This document shows, piece by piece, positions 1 through 8,870 of a stretch of DNA of 39,321 bases. The position numbers were made by a program, and so were the translations under genes. Source of the DNA: Phyllobacteriaceae bacterium (GTDB taxonomy: Bacteria > Pseudomonadota > Alphaproteobacteria > Rhizobiales > Rhizobiaceae); assembly GCA_024742765.1 (NCBI GenBank), contig JANSXT010000027.1, positions 1 to 39,321 of the forward strand, given 5' to 3'. Each line of letters starts with the position of its first letter. Position 1 is the first letter of the stretch. A model generated the notes under the pieces. It had not been told where the DNA came from. It worked only from the letters and a program-made list of their open reading frames with translations, and did no database searches.

Positions 1-62
1 ACGGCGCGGCGCCGGAAGAGACCCCGGAGACATCCAATGTCACCGAGGGGACCGGACAGTGA
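1..62 (+). CDS. 3' end of an unidentified upstream gene (partial)
   Basis: Reading from base 3 there is an open frame that enters from outside the window and ends at TGA 60-62. The visible residues are polar and acidic (GAAPEETPETSNVTEGTGQ). Its stop overlaps the GTG start of pyk in a GTGA arrangement, which is typical of translationally coupled neighbours, and this is the main reason to accept it as a real gene end. In several rhizobia a DUF1036 protein gene precedes pyk, so this could be the tail of one, but 19 residues are too few to show that. Confidence 0.5.
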   Translation, partial: GAAPEETPETSNVTEGTGQ

Positions 63-1498
63 AACGCAGCCGCAGGGTCAAGATTCTCGCAACGCTGGGT
101 CCGGCTTCCTCCTCCGAGGAGATGATCGGCCAGTTGCACGAGGCCGGCGCCGACGTTTTCCGTATCAATATGAGCCATGCCAGCCACGATCTGATGCGCG
201 ATCTGGTCAAGCGGGTGCGCGCGGTCGAAGCGCGCATGGGCCATCCGATCGGCATTCTGGCCGACCTTCAGGGCCCCAAACTGCGCGTCGGCAAGTTCGC
301 CCAAGGCAAGGTGACGCTGGAAATCGGCCAGACCTTCACGCTGGACGATCGCGACGAGCCGGGCGACGAAACGCGGGTCTTCCTGCCGCATCCGGAGATC
401 CTGGAAGCGGTGCAGCCCGGCCACCGGCTTTTGATTGACGATGGCCGGCTACAACTGGCGGCGACCGCCTCTGACGGTTCGTCCATCACCTGCAAGGTGG
501 TCTCCGGCACGGTGATCTCCGACCGTAAGGGCGTCAGCCTTCCCGACACCACGCTCGGCGTCGGCGCGCTGACCGACAAGGACCGCGCCGATCTGGACGA
601 GGTCCTCAAGGAAGACATTGACTGGGTGGCGCTTTCGTTCATCCAGCGGCCCGAGGATCTGGCCGAGGTGCGCAAGATCGCCCGCGGCAGCGTGGCGCTT
701 TTGTCGAAGATCGAAAAGCCGCAGGCTGTCGAGCGGATCGACGAGATCATCGAACTGTCGGATGCGGTGATGGTGGCGCGCGGCGATCTGGGCGTCGAAA
801 TGCCGCTTGAAAGCGTGCCGGGCATCCAGAAGCAGATCACCCGCAAGGCGCGCCGGGCGGGCAAGCCGGTCGTTGTCGCAACCCAGATGCTCGAATCGAT
901 GATCGCCGCGCCCGTGCCGACGCGCGCCGAGGTTTCCGATGTGGCGACGGCGGTGTTCGAGGGCGCGGACGCCGTGATGCTGTCGGCAGAATCGGCGGCG
1001 GGCGACTATCCGGTCGAGGCGGTGCAGACCATGTCGTCGATCGCAAGCCGGATCGAGCGCGACCCCACCTATTCGGGCATCATCCACGCCCAGCGCGCCG
1101 AACCCGAAGCCACCGGCGCCGACGCGATTTCCGCGGCCGCCCGGCAGATCGCCGAGACGCTCCAACTGAGTGCGGTGGTCTGCTACACCGCCTCGGGCAC
1201 CACCGGCCAGCGCGCCTCGCGCGAGCGGCCGAACGTGCCGATCATCGCGCTGTCTCCTGTGGTCGAGACCGCGCGCCGCCTGTCGCTTGCCTGGGGGCTG
1301 CACTGCGTTGTCACCGACAGCGAGCCGGCGGATCTCGACGACATGGTCGACCGCGCCTGCCGCATCGCCTTTTCGGAAAAATTCGCCAAGCCCGGCGACC
1401 GGATCATCATCACGGCGGGCGTGCCGCTGGGCACGCCGGGCGCGACCAACATGCTGCGCATCGCCTATATCGGGTCGGACGGGCTGAGCGGGATTTAG
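59..1498 (+). CDS. pyk: Pyruvate kinase
   Basis: Cytoplasmic glycolytic enzyme that converts phosphoenolpyruvate and ADP to pyruvate and ATP. The 479-residue protein has the usual full length. It opens with the family N-terminus (VKILATLGPASS), then FRINMSHASH with the substrate-binding Arg and Asn. Near the middle are the catalytic Lys region (LLSKIEKPQAVERIDEI) and the metal-binding stretch ARGDLGVEMP, followed by ATQMLESMI. The C-terminal domain (from about residue 345) is complete. The start is GTG at 59, preceded by a GAGGGGAC ribosome-binding stretch and overlapping the stop of the upstream frame by four bases, so the two genes are probably co-transcribed. hemH converges on it. Identification is secure; isozyme type and allosteric control cannot be read from the sequence. 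Confidence 0.96.
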   Translation: MKRSRRVKILATLGPASSSEEMIGQLHEAGADVFRINMSHASHDLMRDLVKRVRAVEARMGHPIGILADLQGPKLRVGKFAQGKVTLEIGQTFTLDDRDEPGDETRVFLPHPEILEAVQPGHRLLIDDGRLQLAATASDGSSITCKVVSGTVISDRKGVSLPDTTLGVGALTDKDRADLDEVLKEDIDWVALSFIQRPEDLAEVRKIARGSVALLSKIEKPQAVERIDEIIELSDAVMVARGDLGVEMPLESVPGIQKQITRKARRAGKPVVVATQMLESMIAAPVPTRAEVSDVATAVFEGADAVMLSAESAAGDYPVEAVQTMSSIASRIERDPTYSGIIHAQRAEPEATGADAISAAARQIAETLQLSAVVCYTASGTTGQRASRERPNVPIIALSPVVETARRLSLAWGLHCVVTDSEPADLDDMVDRACRIAFSEKFAKPGDRIIITAGVPLGTPGATNMLRIAYIGSDGLSGI

Positions 1499-1500
1499 AC

Positions 1501-1523
1501 CGGTTCGCCAGCCGGCGGAACCG
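1501..1523. terminator. Hairpin between convergent pyk and hemH (possible terminator)
   Basis: CGGTTCGCC pairs with GGCGGAACCG across an AGCC loop, with one bulged G, two bases after the pyk stop. There is no T-run on either strand, so it is at best a Rho-independent-like or 3'-stabilising hairpin. The rest of the 148-base gap to the hemH stop shows nothing else. Confidence 0.3.
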
Positions 1524-1646
1524 CTCCTGCGTTCCGTGCTGTTGGGGCGGGCTTCAAGATCCGCCTTCGTCGGTCACGAACACCGTCCCGGCACGCGATA
1601 TCAGACGGACAGCGGTTCAACCGCGGGGACCGCGCTGCCAACGCGC

Positions 1647-2711
1647 TCAGAGCCAGCCCTGCAATTCGCGCCGCACCAGCGTTTCGATCACGCTCATGCC
1701 CTCGGGGCTGTCATTGAGGCAGGGAATGTGGGTGTAGTGGGTGCCGCCCGCTTCCTCGAAGATCTCGGCGCCTTCGCCGGCGATCTCTTCCAGCGTTTCA
1801 AGGCAATCGGACACGAAGCCCGGATTGAACGTCGCGACCTTTGTGATGCCCTCGGCGGGCAGCGCCTCGAGTGTCTTGTCCGTATAGGGCTGGAGCCACT
1901 CTTCCGGGCCAAAACGCGACTGGAAGCAGGTCATCAACCGGCCCTTTTCCCAGCCCAGCCGCTGCTCGAGCAGGCGCGAGGTCTTGTGGCAGTGGCAGTG
2001 ATAGGGATCGCCGCGCTTGAAATAGCTCTGCGGAATGCCGTGATAGGAGGCGATCACGCGCTGCGGCTCGAAATCGAGCGTCGAAAGATGCGCTTCGATC
2101 GAGCGCGCCAGCGCCTCGACATAGACCGGCTCGTCATGATAGGCCGGCACGGTCCTGAGCGCCGGCATGAATCGCGTCTTCGACAGCGCCTCGAACACCT
2201 TGTCGTTCACCGTCGCCGTCGTCGTCGCCGAATATTGCGGATAGAGCGGAAAGGCGACGATCCGGTCGCAACCCTCATCGCGCAGCGCCTCGATGCGCGA
2301 TGCGATCGACGGGTTGCCGTAACGCATGCCCCAGTCGACGACGATATTGTCATGCGCCTGCATGGCCTCGGCAAGCTTTTCCGCCTGCGACCGCGTATAG
2401 GTGCGCAGATAGCTCTCGTCCCGGTCCTTGTTCCAGATTTCCTCATAGGCCTTGCCGACGCGGCCCGGACGCGTGTTCAGGACGATGCCGTATAGGATCG
2501 GATACCACAGCGCCTTGGGCCACTCGATCACCCGGCTGTCGGTCAGGAACTCCTGCAGATAGCGCCGCATGGAGCGGAAATCGGTTCCGTCGGGCGTGCC
2601 CAGATTGATCAGCAGCACGCCCACCTTGCCGATCCGCACGGCCGGATGGTCGGACGGAAGCGGTCCGACCTGTTTGGCAAGGGCACGATCGACGGTCGAC
2701 TTCATGTTCAT
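1647..2711 (-). CDS. hemH: Ferrochelatase
   Basis: Inserts ferrous iron into protoporphyrin IX, the last step of protohaem synthesis. The 354-residue protein shows the family signatures in order: LLINLGTPDGT near the N-terminus, the catalytic His in ASYHGIPQSY followed by GDPYHCHCHKT, and the acidic partner in FNPGFVSDCLETLEEI. The open frame extends upstream, but the family N-terminus begins near the tandem starts at 2711 (MNMKS) and 2705 (MKST); GGGAA lies eight bases before 2711, so 2711 was chosen. The downstream neighbour on the opposite strand is pyk. Several cysteines are present; some alphaproteobacterial ferrochelatases carry an iron-sulfur cluster, but I cannot assign its ligands here. 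Confidence 0.95.
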   Translation of the reverse strand: MNMKSTVDRALAKQVGPLPSDHPAVRIGKVGVLLINLGTPDGTDFRSMRRYLQEFLTDSRVIEWPKALWYPILYGIVLNTRPGRVGKAYEEIWNKDRDESYLRTYTRSQAEKLAEAMQAHDNIVVDWGMRYGNPSIASRIEALRDEGCDRIVAFPLYPQYSATTTATVNDKVFEALSKTRFMPALRTVPAYHDEPVYVEALARSIEAHLSTLDFEPQRVIASYHGIPQSYFKRGDPYHCHCHKTSRLLEQRLGWEKGRLMTCFQSRFGPEEWLQPYTDKTLEALPAEGITKVATFNPGFVSDCLETLEEIAGEGAEIFEEAGGTHYTHIPCLNDSPEGMSVIETLVRRELQGWL

Positions 2712-2814
2712 GGCGGGTTCCCGTGTCGGCCAACAACCTAACCGCCGTCGACGCGAATTCAATGCGGCAATTGGGCCAAGGCAGCCGGCAATGCGGCGCA
2801 CGGCCGGAAAGACA

Positions 2815-2840
2815 ATGCCCGCCGCGAACGCGGCGGGCAT
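2815..2840 (-). terminator. Strong hairpin downstream of the 5'-nucleotidase gene
   Basis: An 11-bp perfect stem (ATGCCCGCCGC / GCGGCGGGCAT) with a GAAC loop lies about 30 bases past the minus-strand stop at 2870. On that strand it is followed by TGTCTTTCC, a poor U-tract. It probably marks the 3' end of the nucleotidase transcript before hemH begins. It lies in the 158-base gap between the two genes. Confidence 0.5.
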
Positions 2841-2869
2841 GAGGTTTTACGCGGCTGACGCCAAATGGA

Positions 2870-5503
2870 TCAGGGCGCCGGAACGACGATTTCGGTGCCG
2901 ATCTCCAGACCGGTGGCCTGATATTGCGGGTTCGCCTCGTCCAGCTTGGGCCACATTTCCGGGTCGCCGTAGAACCGCTCCGCCAGATCCCAATAGGTGT
3001 CGCCGGCCTCGATCGTATGGGTCTCGCCGGACGCCATCTCTTCCTCGGCCATGGCGTCTTCCGACATGGTTTCCTCGGCCATGGTCTCGTCCGTGGACGC
3101 TTCCTCCGCCATGGTGTCTTCGGCCATCGTCTCTTCGGCCATCGTGTCTTCGGAAGCCGCGTCCTCGGCCATCGCCTCTTCAGCCATCGCCTCGTCGGTC
3201 GCCGCTTCTTCCGTCATCGCGTCCCCGGTCGATGCTTCTTCAGACGCCATCTCCTCGGCCATCTCCTCTTCGGCCATGGCGTCTTCCGTCATCGTCTCTT
3301 CCGCCATCGCATCTTCGGAAGCGGTCTCCTCGGTTGACGCCTCTTCAGACGCCATTTCCTCGGCCATCTCTTCCTCGGCCATTGCGTCTTCCGTCATCGT
3401 CTCTTCCGCCATCGCATCTTCGGAAGCGGTCTCCTCGGTTGATGCCTCTTCAGACGCCATCTCCTCGGCCGGCGCTTCCTCGGTCTCGATCATCGGCCCT
3501 TCGCTGGAAAGCGTTTCGGCCGAAAGCGCCGTCTCCGGCGGCACGACCTCGGTTTCGGCAGCGGCCTCTTCGGCCATCGCCTCCTCCGATGCCATCTCCT
3601 CGGCCGGTGCTTCCTCGGTCTCGATCATCGGGCCTTCACTCGACAGCGTCTCGGCGGCCAGCGCAGTCTCCGGCGGCACGACCTCGGTTTCGGCGGCCTC
3701 CTCTTCGGCCATCGCCTCTTCCGATGCCATCTCCTCGGCCGGCGCTTCCTCGGTCTCGATGATCGGCCCTTCGCTCGACAGCGTCTCGGCGGCCAGCGCC
3801 GTTTCGGGCGGCACGACTTCGGTTTCGGCGGCGGCCTCCTCTTCGGCCATTGCCTCTTCCGTGTCGTCCTCCATCGCCGCGCCGGCATCGGCGGCGGCCA
3901 TGATGCGGCCATCGGTGAAGGGCGAATAGGGCGCGTTGGCGGTCAGATAATCGGCGACCACCTGTTCAAGGCCCGGACCGAAATCATAGGCGTTCATCGC
4001 ATTGGAAGCGAACATGGCGTAACCGTCGCCGCCATTGCGCATGAAATTGTTGGAGACCACGCCATAGGTTGCGGCCTCATCGAGCGGCGTTGCATTGCCG
4101 TCCGCGTCGACCACCATGACATCGGAGATGCGGCTGCCCGGCTCGGCGCTGGCGTCGAAGACATAGGTCAGGCCCGACACCTGCGGGAACCGCCCGGCGC
4201 CTTCCTCGATCTGCCCGACACCATTTTCCAGCGCGGCCACGATATCGGCGCCCGAAAGCTGGAACGTGGCCAGCGTGTTCTGGAACGGCAACACGGTGAG
4301 CACCTCGCCCATCGTAACTTCGCCCGCATCGATCGACGCGCGCAGCCCGCCGCCATTCTGGATGGCGATCTGGATGCCTTGATCACGCACCCGGTCGAGC
4401 ATCGCATCGGCGACAAGATTGCCCATCGAGCATTCCATCGCGCGGCACACTTCCCGGCTGCCCTCGATCATGTCGGTCGTTTCGCCCACCGGGCGCGCCT
4501 TGAGTTCCTCGATCGGACCGCCCAGTTCGGCGACGCGGGCGACGAACGCTTCGTCCGGCGTCACCGAAGCATCCAGAAGGTGCGGCTCGCCCTCGGCGGA
4601 GACCACATTGCCCTCATCGTCGAAGACGACGCGCAACTCGCCCAGATATTTCGAATAGGCATAGGCCTGGACGATCGGCACATCCTGCCCCGACGGGTTC
4701 TGCACCATCACCGGATAGGTGTCGGCCGCATTCTCGTCCGTGTTCGACAGGAGCGTGTGCGAATGCCCGCCGACGATCACGTCGATCCCGTCGACGGCCG
4801 CGGCGATCTCCCTGTCGCGCGGCAGGCCGACATGCGACAGAAGGATGATCTTGTTGACGCCTTCGGCTTCCAGTTCGGCGACCGCGCCCTCAAGATAACC
4901 GGTTTCCTCGATCAGAAGGATGGTCGGGCCGGGCGAGGACGTCTCGTCCGTGTCGGTGGCCAGCACCGAGACGATGCCGATCTTCTCGCCGCCGACCTCC
5001 TTGATGATGTAGCCATCGATCATGTCGGCGAGCGGCGAACTGGCGCCGGCCAGCGTGTTGCCGGAGATCACCGGGAACTCGGCCGCTTCGATGAACGTCT
5101 TCAGCGCCTCGGGACCGTCGTCGAATTCGTGGTTGCCGACGGCCATGGCATCAAAGCCGATGCCGTTCATGAACTCGACGGCCGCTTCGCCCTTGTAGGT
5201 GGTGTAGAACAACGAACCCTGGAACTGGTCGCCCGCATCGAGCACCAGCACATTTGCGCCTTCCTCGCCGAGTGCCGCGCGGCGCTCGTCGATCTTGGCC
5301 TTGACGCGTGCGACGCCGCCAAAGCACTTGCCTTCACCCTCATCCTCGGCGCTGCAGGTCGAATCGAACCGGTTGATCGGCTCGATGCGCGAGTGCAGAT
5401 CGTTGATGTGAAGGATGTCGAGCGTGTAATCCGCCGCCGCATTGCCGGTGTTCAGAGCCACCGCCGATACGCTCAGCGCCATCAGCATCGCCGTCTTTTT
5501 CAT
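2870..5503 (-). CDS. Secreted 5'-nucleotidase-family phosphatase with acidic repeat linker and C-terminal LysM domain
   Basis: An 877-residue exported protein. Residues 1-24 form a signal peptide ending in NAAA. A metallophosphatase domain follows, with HINDLH (32-37), GDQF (91-94), GNHEFD (123-128) and GGHSH (245-249) as the two-metal motifs. The 5'-nucleotidase C-terminal domain spans about 345-510, with NGGGLR and RNGGDGY for substrate binding. Family members are usually about 550-650 residues long. Here residues 547-824 are an acidic Glu/Ala/Met/Thr-rich region made of three ~45-residue repeats and then 35-residue repeats. The last ~50 residues (HTIEAGDTYWDLAERFYGD...) match a LysM module, which binds glycan. 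It probably hydrolyses extracytoplasmic nucleotides or related phosphate esters while tethered to the cell wall; the exact substrate is not known. The start is well supported by GGGAGGACCCC before ATG. Confidence 0.9.
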   Translation of the reverse strand: MKKTAMLMALSVSAVALNTGNAAADYTLDILHINDLHSRIEPINRFDSTCSAEDEGEGKCFGGVARVKAKIDERRAALGEEGANVLVLDAGDQFQGSLFYTTYKGEAAVEFMNGIGFDAMAVGNHEFDDGPEALKTFIEAAEFPVISGNTLAGASSPLADMIDGYIIKEVGGEKIGIVSVLATDTDETSSPGPTILLIEETGYLEGAVAELEAEGVNKIILLSHVGLPRDREIAAAVDGIDVIVGGHSHTLLSNTDENAADTYPVMVQNPSGQDVPIVQAYAYSKYLGELRVVFDDEGNVVSAEGEPHLLDASVTPDEAFVARVAELGGPIEELKARPVGETTDMIEGSREVCRAMECSMGNLVADAMLDRVRDQGIQIAIQNGGGLRASIDAGEVTMGEVLTVLPFQNTLATFQLSGADIVAALENGVGQIEEGAGRFPQVSGLTYVFDASAEPGSRISDVMVVDADGNATPLDEAATYGVVSNNFMRNGGDGYAMFASNAMNAYDFGPGLEQVVADYLTANAPYSPFTDGRIMAAADAGAAMEDDTEEAMAEEEAAAETEVVPPETALAAETLSSEGPIIETEEAPAEEMASEEAMAEEEAAETEVVPPETALAAETLSSEGPMIETEEAPAEEMASEEAMAEEAAAETEVVPPETALSAETLSSEGPMIETEEAPAEEMASEEASTEETASEDAMAEETMTEDAMAEEEMAEEMASEEASTEETASEDAMAEETMTEDAMAEEEMAEEMASEEASTGDAMTEEAATDEAMAEEAMAEDAASEDTMAEETMAEDTMAEEASTDETMAEETMSEDAMAEEEMASGETHTIEAGDTYWDLAERFYGDPEMWPKLDEANPQYQATGLEIGTEIVVPAP
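3242..3859 (-). repeat. In-frame tandem repeats encoding the acidic linker of the 5'-nucleotidase
   Basis: Codons 549-684 (3452-3859) form three near-identical copies of a ~135-bp unit encoding the VVPPETAL...LSSEGP...EEAPAEEMAS pattern. Codons 685-754 (3242-3451) form two copies of a 105-bp unit whose encoded 35 residues (EEAST...EEMAS) are identical, followed by degenerate shorter units. All keep the reading frame, so copy number could vary by slippage or recombination without loss of the LysM end. Confidence 0.9.
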
Positions 5504-5631
5504 GGGGTCCTCCCGTCTGCACTCAACTGCGCCCGAGCGCGTTCGCTCTGGCTTATCGGGAAGCTATGTGACAGCCATTTGACGGGCGCGTCAACGGCTT
5601 TCGACGCGTCCGGCGCCGCAGAGCGGCCGGT

Positions 5632-6051
5632 TCAGGAAACCGCGCCGCGCCGCACGAGCTGGAACTGCTGTCCGCCATCATTGGTGCAGTTCAGCGTGGT
5701 CGGATTGGCCAAGACGCAATTGGCGCGGATGCGCGTCTGTCGCAGCAGCGAGAAATAGTCGAGCGCGATCGACTGACCGCTGGTGTAGACATAGGTGCCT
5801 TCGGCGACCCGGTTGCCCGTGTCATTGGCCACGCTGACGAAACGGCCATTGGTCAGGCTGGCGGTCGCCACGCCGCCAGTGTCGCCCCAGGCGCCGTCCA
5901 GCGCGCCGGAATTGGCCGGCGCCCGGGCGATTCCGCCGCCGCCGGGCGCGGCAATCGTGCACCCCGCCACCGCAAAGGCTCCGGCCAGCGCCACCCATGT
6001 TCGCGCATGAGCCGGACCAAGCCTCCGCGCGCGTTCCATCTTCGACCCCAT
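5632..6051 (-). CDS. omp10: Omp10-family outer membrane lipoprotein
   Basis: A small lipoprotein resembling Brucella Omp10. It has a basic N-terminus, a hydrophobic segment and a lipobox FAVAGC whose Cys would be lipidated. The mature part follows the Omp10 pattern: a Gly-rich stretch, DGAWGDTGGVA, RVAEGTYVY, then NCVLANPTTLNCTNDGG and a basic end FQLVRRG. The two cysteines around the LNC motif are also seen in Omp10. Its role is structural or unknown; it is expected in the outer membrane. Three in-frame ATGs (6057, 6051, 6039) are possible. 6051 was chosen because CGGAGA sits at good spacing; at 6057 the same motif would be too close. Identification rests on remembered family sequence. Confidence 0.82.
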   Translation of the reverse strand: MGSKMERARRLGPAHARTWVALAGAFAVAGCTIAAPGGGGIARAPANSGALDGAWGDTGGVATASLTNGRFVSVANDTGNRVAEGTYVYTSGQSIALDYFSLLRQTRIRANCVLANPTTLNCTNDGGQQFQLVRRGAVS

Positions 6052-6117
6052 GACCATTCTCCGTTCATGCCCCTCACGTGTCAGTTTAGGACAATGGCCG
6101 AGCCGACGAAACCCGCT

Positions 6118-7023
6118 TTATGCGCCGCCGCGTTCCAGCCAGCCCGCCAGAAGGTCGCGCCCGGCCTGCAATCCCTTGTAGTCGCGTCCGGCTGCGTTCA
6201 GCGCCCTGAGCCGGGCAGCGAGCGAGGCGGCCAGCCCGTCATGGTCGAAAATGCCGGCCATCGGGTCGGTCGCGACGCGAATCGTGAACAGGATATCGCC
6301 CGTCTCCGGCAGCCTGCGCAGCGTCTGATCCTCGCTGCGCAGATGCATTCTCGCCAATGCCGCCAGATCGTCCTCGCCGGCAAACAGGTGCGACGGATGC
6401 GGCTGCGGGCGAAACAGCCCGCCATTGTCATGCACCGACCAGTTGGATCGCGCCACAATGATGCCCGGCTTGAGATTGTCGAACATGCGCTCGATCAGCG
6501 CCGCATTGCGCGTGCCCGCTGCAAAACCCGGCACCGGGGCGTGGATCGCCGCCAGCGGCCGGTCGAACTTTTCGGCAAGCGACCAATAGGAGGGAAAGCA
6601 AAGGCTCGACGCGACCAGCCGCCAGCCGTCATCGTGCTTGCGCATCAGCACCAGATCGTCGGCGGCAAGCCGCGAGGCGGTCAGAAACGGCGCCGGATCG
6701 GCCTCATCGAGCCGGACGACCGTTTCCGAACCGGCGACCGCAATGGCCGATCCGTCGCGGCGGTAGACGTCAGGAAAGGCAGCCGGCAGATGATCGGCGA
6801 GAAGGCGCAGCACCTCGGCCTGCGCGGCCAGCGTATCGTCCCGTGCCTTGAAGACATCGTCCGGCCGCGCGGCGATCAGCGCTTGCTTTTCGGCCAAGTT
6901 TGCCGGCAGCCGCGCATCGGGCGCAAGCCATGCCGCCGGATCGGCCAGCGGTTTGAGCCCGATGGTGAACGCCTCGGCAAACCCGTCGCGCGCAAACGTG
7001 CCGGCCGCAGGGCGGGTGCTCAC
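6118..7023 (-). CDS. DUF3445 protein, haem-dependent oxidative N-demethylase alpha-subunit-like
   Basis: A 301-residue protein of the DUF3445 family, whose studied members are haem-containing oxidative N-demethylases acting on methylated amines. Family stretches seen are LVASSLCFPSYWSLAEKF, IHAPVPGF, ARSNWSVHDNGGLF and LRSEDQTLRRLPETGDILFTIR. The start is GTG at 7023, which overlaps the pepF stop as GTGA and follows GGAGG; the open frame upstream of this lies inside pepF and is not coding. The overlap argues for translational coupling with pepF. The substrate is not known. The sarcosine oxidase operon later in the window also handles an N-methyl compound, but a link is only a guess. Confidence 0.85.
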   Translation of the reverse strand: MSTRPAAGTFARDGFAEAFTIGLKPLADPAAWLAPDARLPANLAEKQALIAARPDDVFKARDDTLAAQAEVLRLLADHLPAAFPDVYRRDGSAIAVAGSETVVRLDEADPAPFLTASRLAADDLVLMRKHDDGWRLVASSLCFPSYWSLAEKFDRPLAAIHAPVPGFAAGTRNAALIERMFDNLKPGIIVARSNWSVHDNGGLFRPQPHPSHLFAGEDDLAALARMHLRSEDQTLRRLPETGDILFTIRVATDPMAGIFDHDGLAASLAARLRALNAAGRDYKGLQAGRDLLAGWLERGGA

Positions 7024-8870
7024 GCCTCCATCGCCTCCAACTCGTCGATGATGCCCTCGATCACGCCAAGGCCCCTGGCCCAGAAGCCCGGATCGGACGC
7101 ATCGAGCCCGAACGGCGCCAAAAGTTCCCCGTGCCGCTTGCTGCCGCCGGCGCGCAGCATGTCGAAATAGGCCTCCTGAAAGCCGCTCTGCGCATTCTGG
7201 TAAACCGCATAGAGCGAGTTCACCAGGCAATCGCCGAACGCATAGGCATAGACGTAAAAGGGCGAACGGATGAAGTGCGGAATATAGGCCCAGAACAAGT
7301 CATACCCTTCATTAAGCCGGATCGCCGGGCCCAAGCTCTCGCCCTGCACCTCACGCCAGAACTGGCCGATCTGTGCCGTGGTCAACTCGCCCGTCCGCCG
7401 CGCCTCGTGCACCTTGCGCTCGAACATGTAAAAGGCGATCTGCCGGATCACCGTGTTGATCATGTCCTCGGCCTTCTGCGCCAGCATGGCCTTGCGTTCG
7501 CGCTGGTCGGTCGTCGCATCCAGCATCGAGCGGAACGTCAGCATTTCGCCGAACACCGATGCGGTTTCGGCGAGCGTCAGCGGCGTCTGCGCCATCAGCG
7601 CGCCCTGCCCTGCGGCCAGCACCTGATGCACGCCATGGCCCAATTCATGCGCCAGCGTCATCACGTCGCGCGGTTTGCCCTGATAGTTGAGCAGCACATA
7701 GGGGTGTGCCGACGGCACGGTGGGATGCGAAAAGGCGCCGGGCGACTTGCCCGGCCGGGTCGGTGCGTCGATCCAGCCCTCGTCGAAAAAGCGCTGCGCG
7801 ATCCCTGCCATGTCCGGCGAGAAACCGGCATAGGCATCCAGCACGATCTGCCGCGCGCGCGGCCAGCCGATCACCGCCTGCGGCGTTTCCGGCAGCGGCG
7901 CATTGCGGTCCCAGGCGTCCATCGCCTCGGCGCCCAGCCAGCGGGCCTTCATCGCGTAGTAGCGGTGCGAGATGCGCGGGAAACTGTCGCGCACCGACGC
8001 CACCAGCGCATCGACCACCTCGCGTTCGACCCGGTTGGCCAGATGGCGCGCGTCGGCGACATCCTCAAAGCCCCGCCAGCGGTCGGAAATGTCCTTGTCC
8101 TTGGCCAGCGTGTTGGTGATCAGCGTGAAGGTGCGCGCATGCTCGCCGAACGTGCCGGCGAGCGCCTCGAACGCCTGCCGGCGGACGGTACCGTCCGCAT
8201 CCTGCATCCTGGTCAGTACCGGTTCGAGCGGCAGTTCCTCGCCGGCCAGATCAAAGCGCAGCCCGCTCATCGTCTCGTCGAACAGGCGCTGAAAGGCCGC
8301 CGACGACGTCACCGATTTCTCAAGGAAGAGCTGCTCGAGCCTGTCTTCGAGCTGATAGGGCTTTTCCAGCCGCAGATCGTCGATCCACGGCCGGTAGCGG
8401 GCAAGCGTCTCGCTCTTTGCATAGGCCGCCTCCAGCGCCTTTTCGTCGATCCGGTTCATCTCCAGCGAGAAGAACAGAAGATGCGTCGACACCTCGGTCA
8501 GGTGCTGTTGGATGTCGCCATAGAACTTGGCCCGCGCCTCGTCGGACGTGTCGGTGGCGTAAATGAGCCCCGCATAGGACGCGATGCGCCCCAAAAGGTC
8601 TTCGAGCGTCTCGAACGCTTCGATCGCCGCGCCCAGCGTGCCATCCTTGGCGGCGGCCTCCAGCTTGCCCTTCCAGGCATCCGAGAACGCCTTGGCCTCG
8701 CGCGCCGACCGGTCCAGATCGGCGCTGAGTTCGGCGCTGTCCATGGCCGGGTAGAGATCCGACAGCCGCCAGGTCGGCAGATCGCCCAGATCGGCATCGC
8801 CGCCCTTGCCGGCGCTCTGCGCCGGCGCCGCGTTTTGGCGTTCGTGCCCGATCGGGCCTGATACGGCCAT
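7020..8870 (-). CDS. pepF: Oligoendopeptidase F, M3 family zinc metallopeptidase
   Basis: A cytoplasmic peptidase of about 616 residues that cleaves short peptides. The N-terminal oligoendopeptidase domain begins with LPTWRLSDLYP. The M3 catalytic motif HELGHGVHQ carries the two zinc His and the catalytic Glu and lies in MTLAHELGHGVH. Later stretches such as NEGYDLFWAYIPHF and FYVYAYAFGDCLV are typical of PepF near the C-terminus. Possible starts are TTG 8897, ATG 8894 and ATG 8870. 8870 gives the usual short N-terminus, but 8894 has an AAGGGCGC stretch upstream and cannot be excluded. The stop is overlapped by the DUF3445 start, so the two form an operon. It is divergent from the response regulator at 9007. 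Confidence 0.93.
   Translation of the reverse strand: MAVSGPIGHERQNAAPAQSAGKGGDADLGDLPTWRLSDLYPAMDSAELSADLDRSAREAKAFSDAWKGKLEAAAKDGTLGAAIEAFETLEDLLGRIASYAGLIYATDTSDEARAKFYGDIQQHLTEVSTHLLFFSLEMNRIDEKALEAAYAKSETLARYRPWIDDLRLEKPYQLEDRLEQLFLEKSVTSSAAFQRLFDETMSGLRFDLAGEELPLEPVLTRMQDADGTVRRQAFEALAGTFGEHARTFTLITNTLAKDKDISDRWRGFEDVADARHLANRVEREVVDALVASVRDSFPRISHRYYAMKARWLGAEAMDAWDRNAPLPETPQAVIGWPRARQIVLDAYAGFSPDMAGIAQRFFDEGWIDAPTRPGKSPGAFSHPTVPSAHPYVLLNYQGKPRDVMTLAHELGHGVHQVLAAGQGALMAQTPLTLAETASVFGEMLTFRSMLDATTDQRERKAMLAQKAEDMINTVIRQIAFYMFERKVHEARRTGELTTAQIGQFWREVQGESLGPAIRLNEGYDLFWAYIPHFIRSPFYVYAYAFGDCLVNSLYAVYQNAQSGFQEAYFDMLRAGGSKRHGELLAPFGLDASDPGFWARGLGVIEGIIDELEAMEA

Noticed and set aside
2997-3929. 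310-codon Ser/Ala-rich open frame on the plus strand
   Set aside because: It is the reverse complement of the acidic repeats of the 5'-nucleotidase; the repetition comes from that gene.
4379-5758. 459-codon open frame on the plus strand opposite the 5'-nucleotidase and omp10
   Set aside because: Runs across two genes and their intergenic gap; no start context or family motif.
7131-8861. 576-codon open frame on the plus strand opposite pepF
   Set aside because: Antisense shadow of pepF without any recognisable domain.
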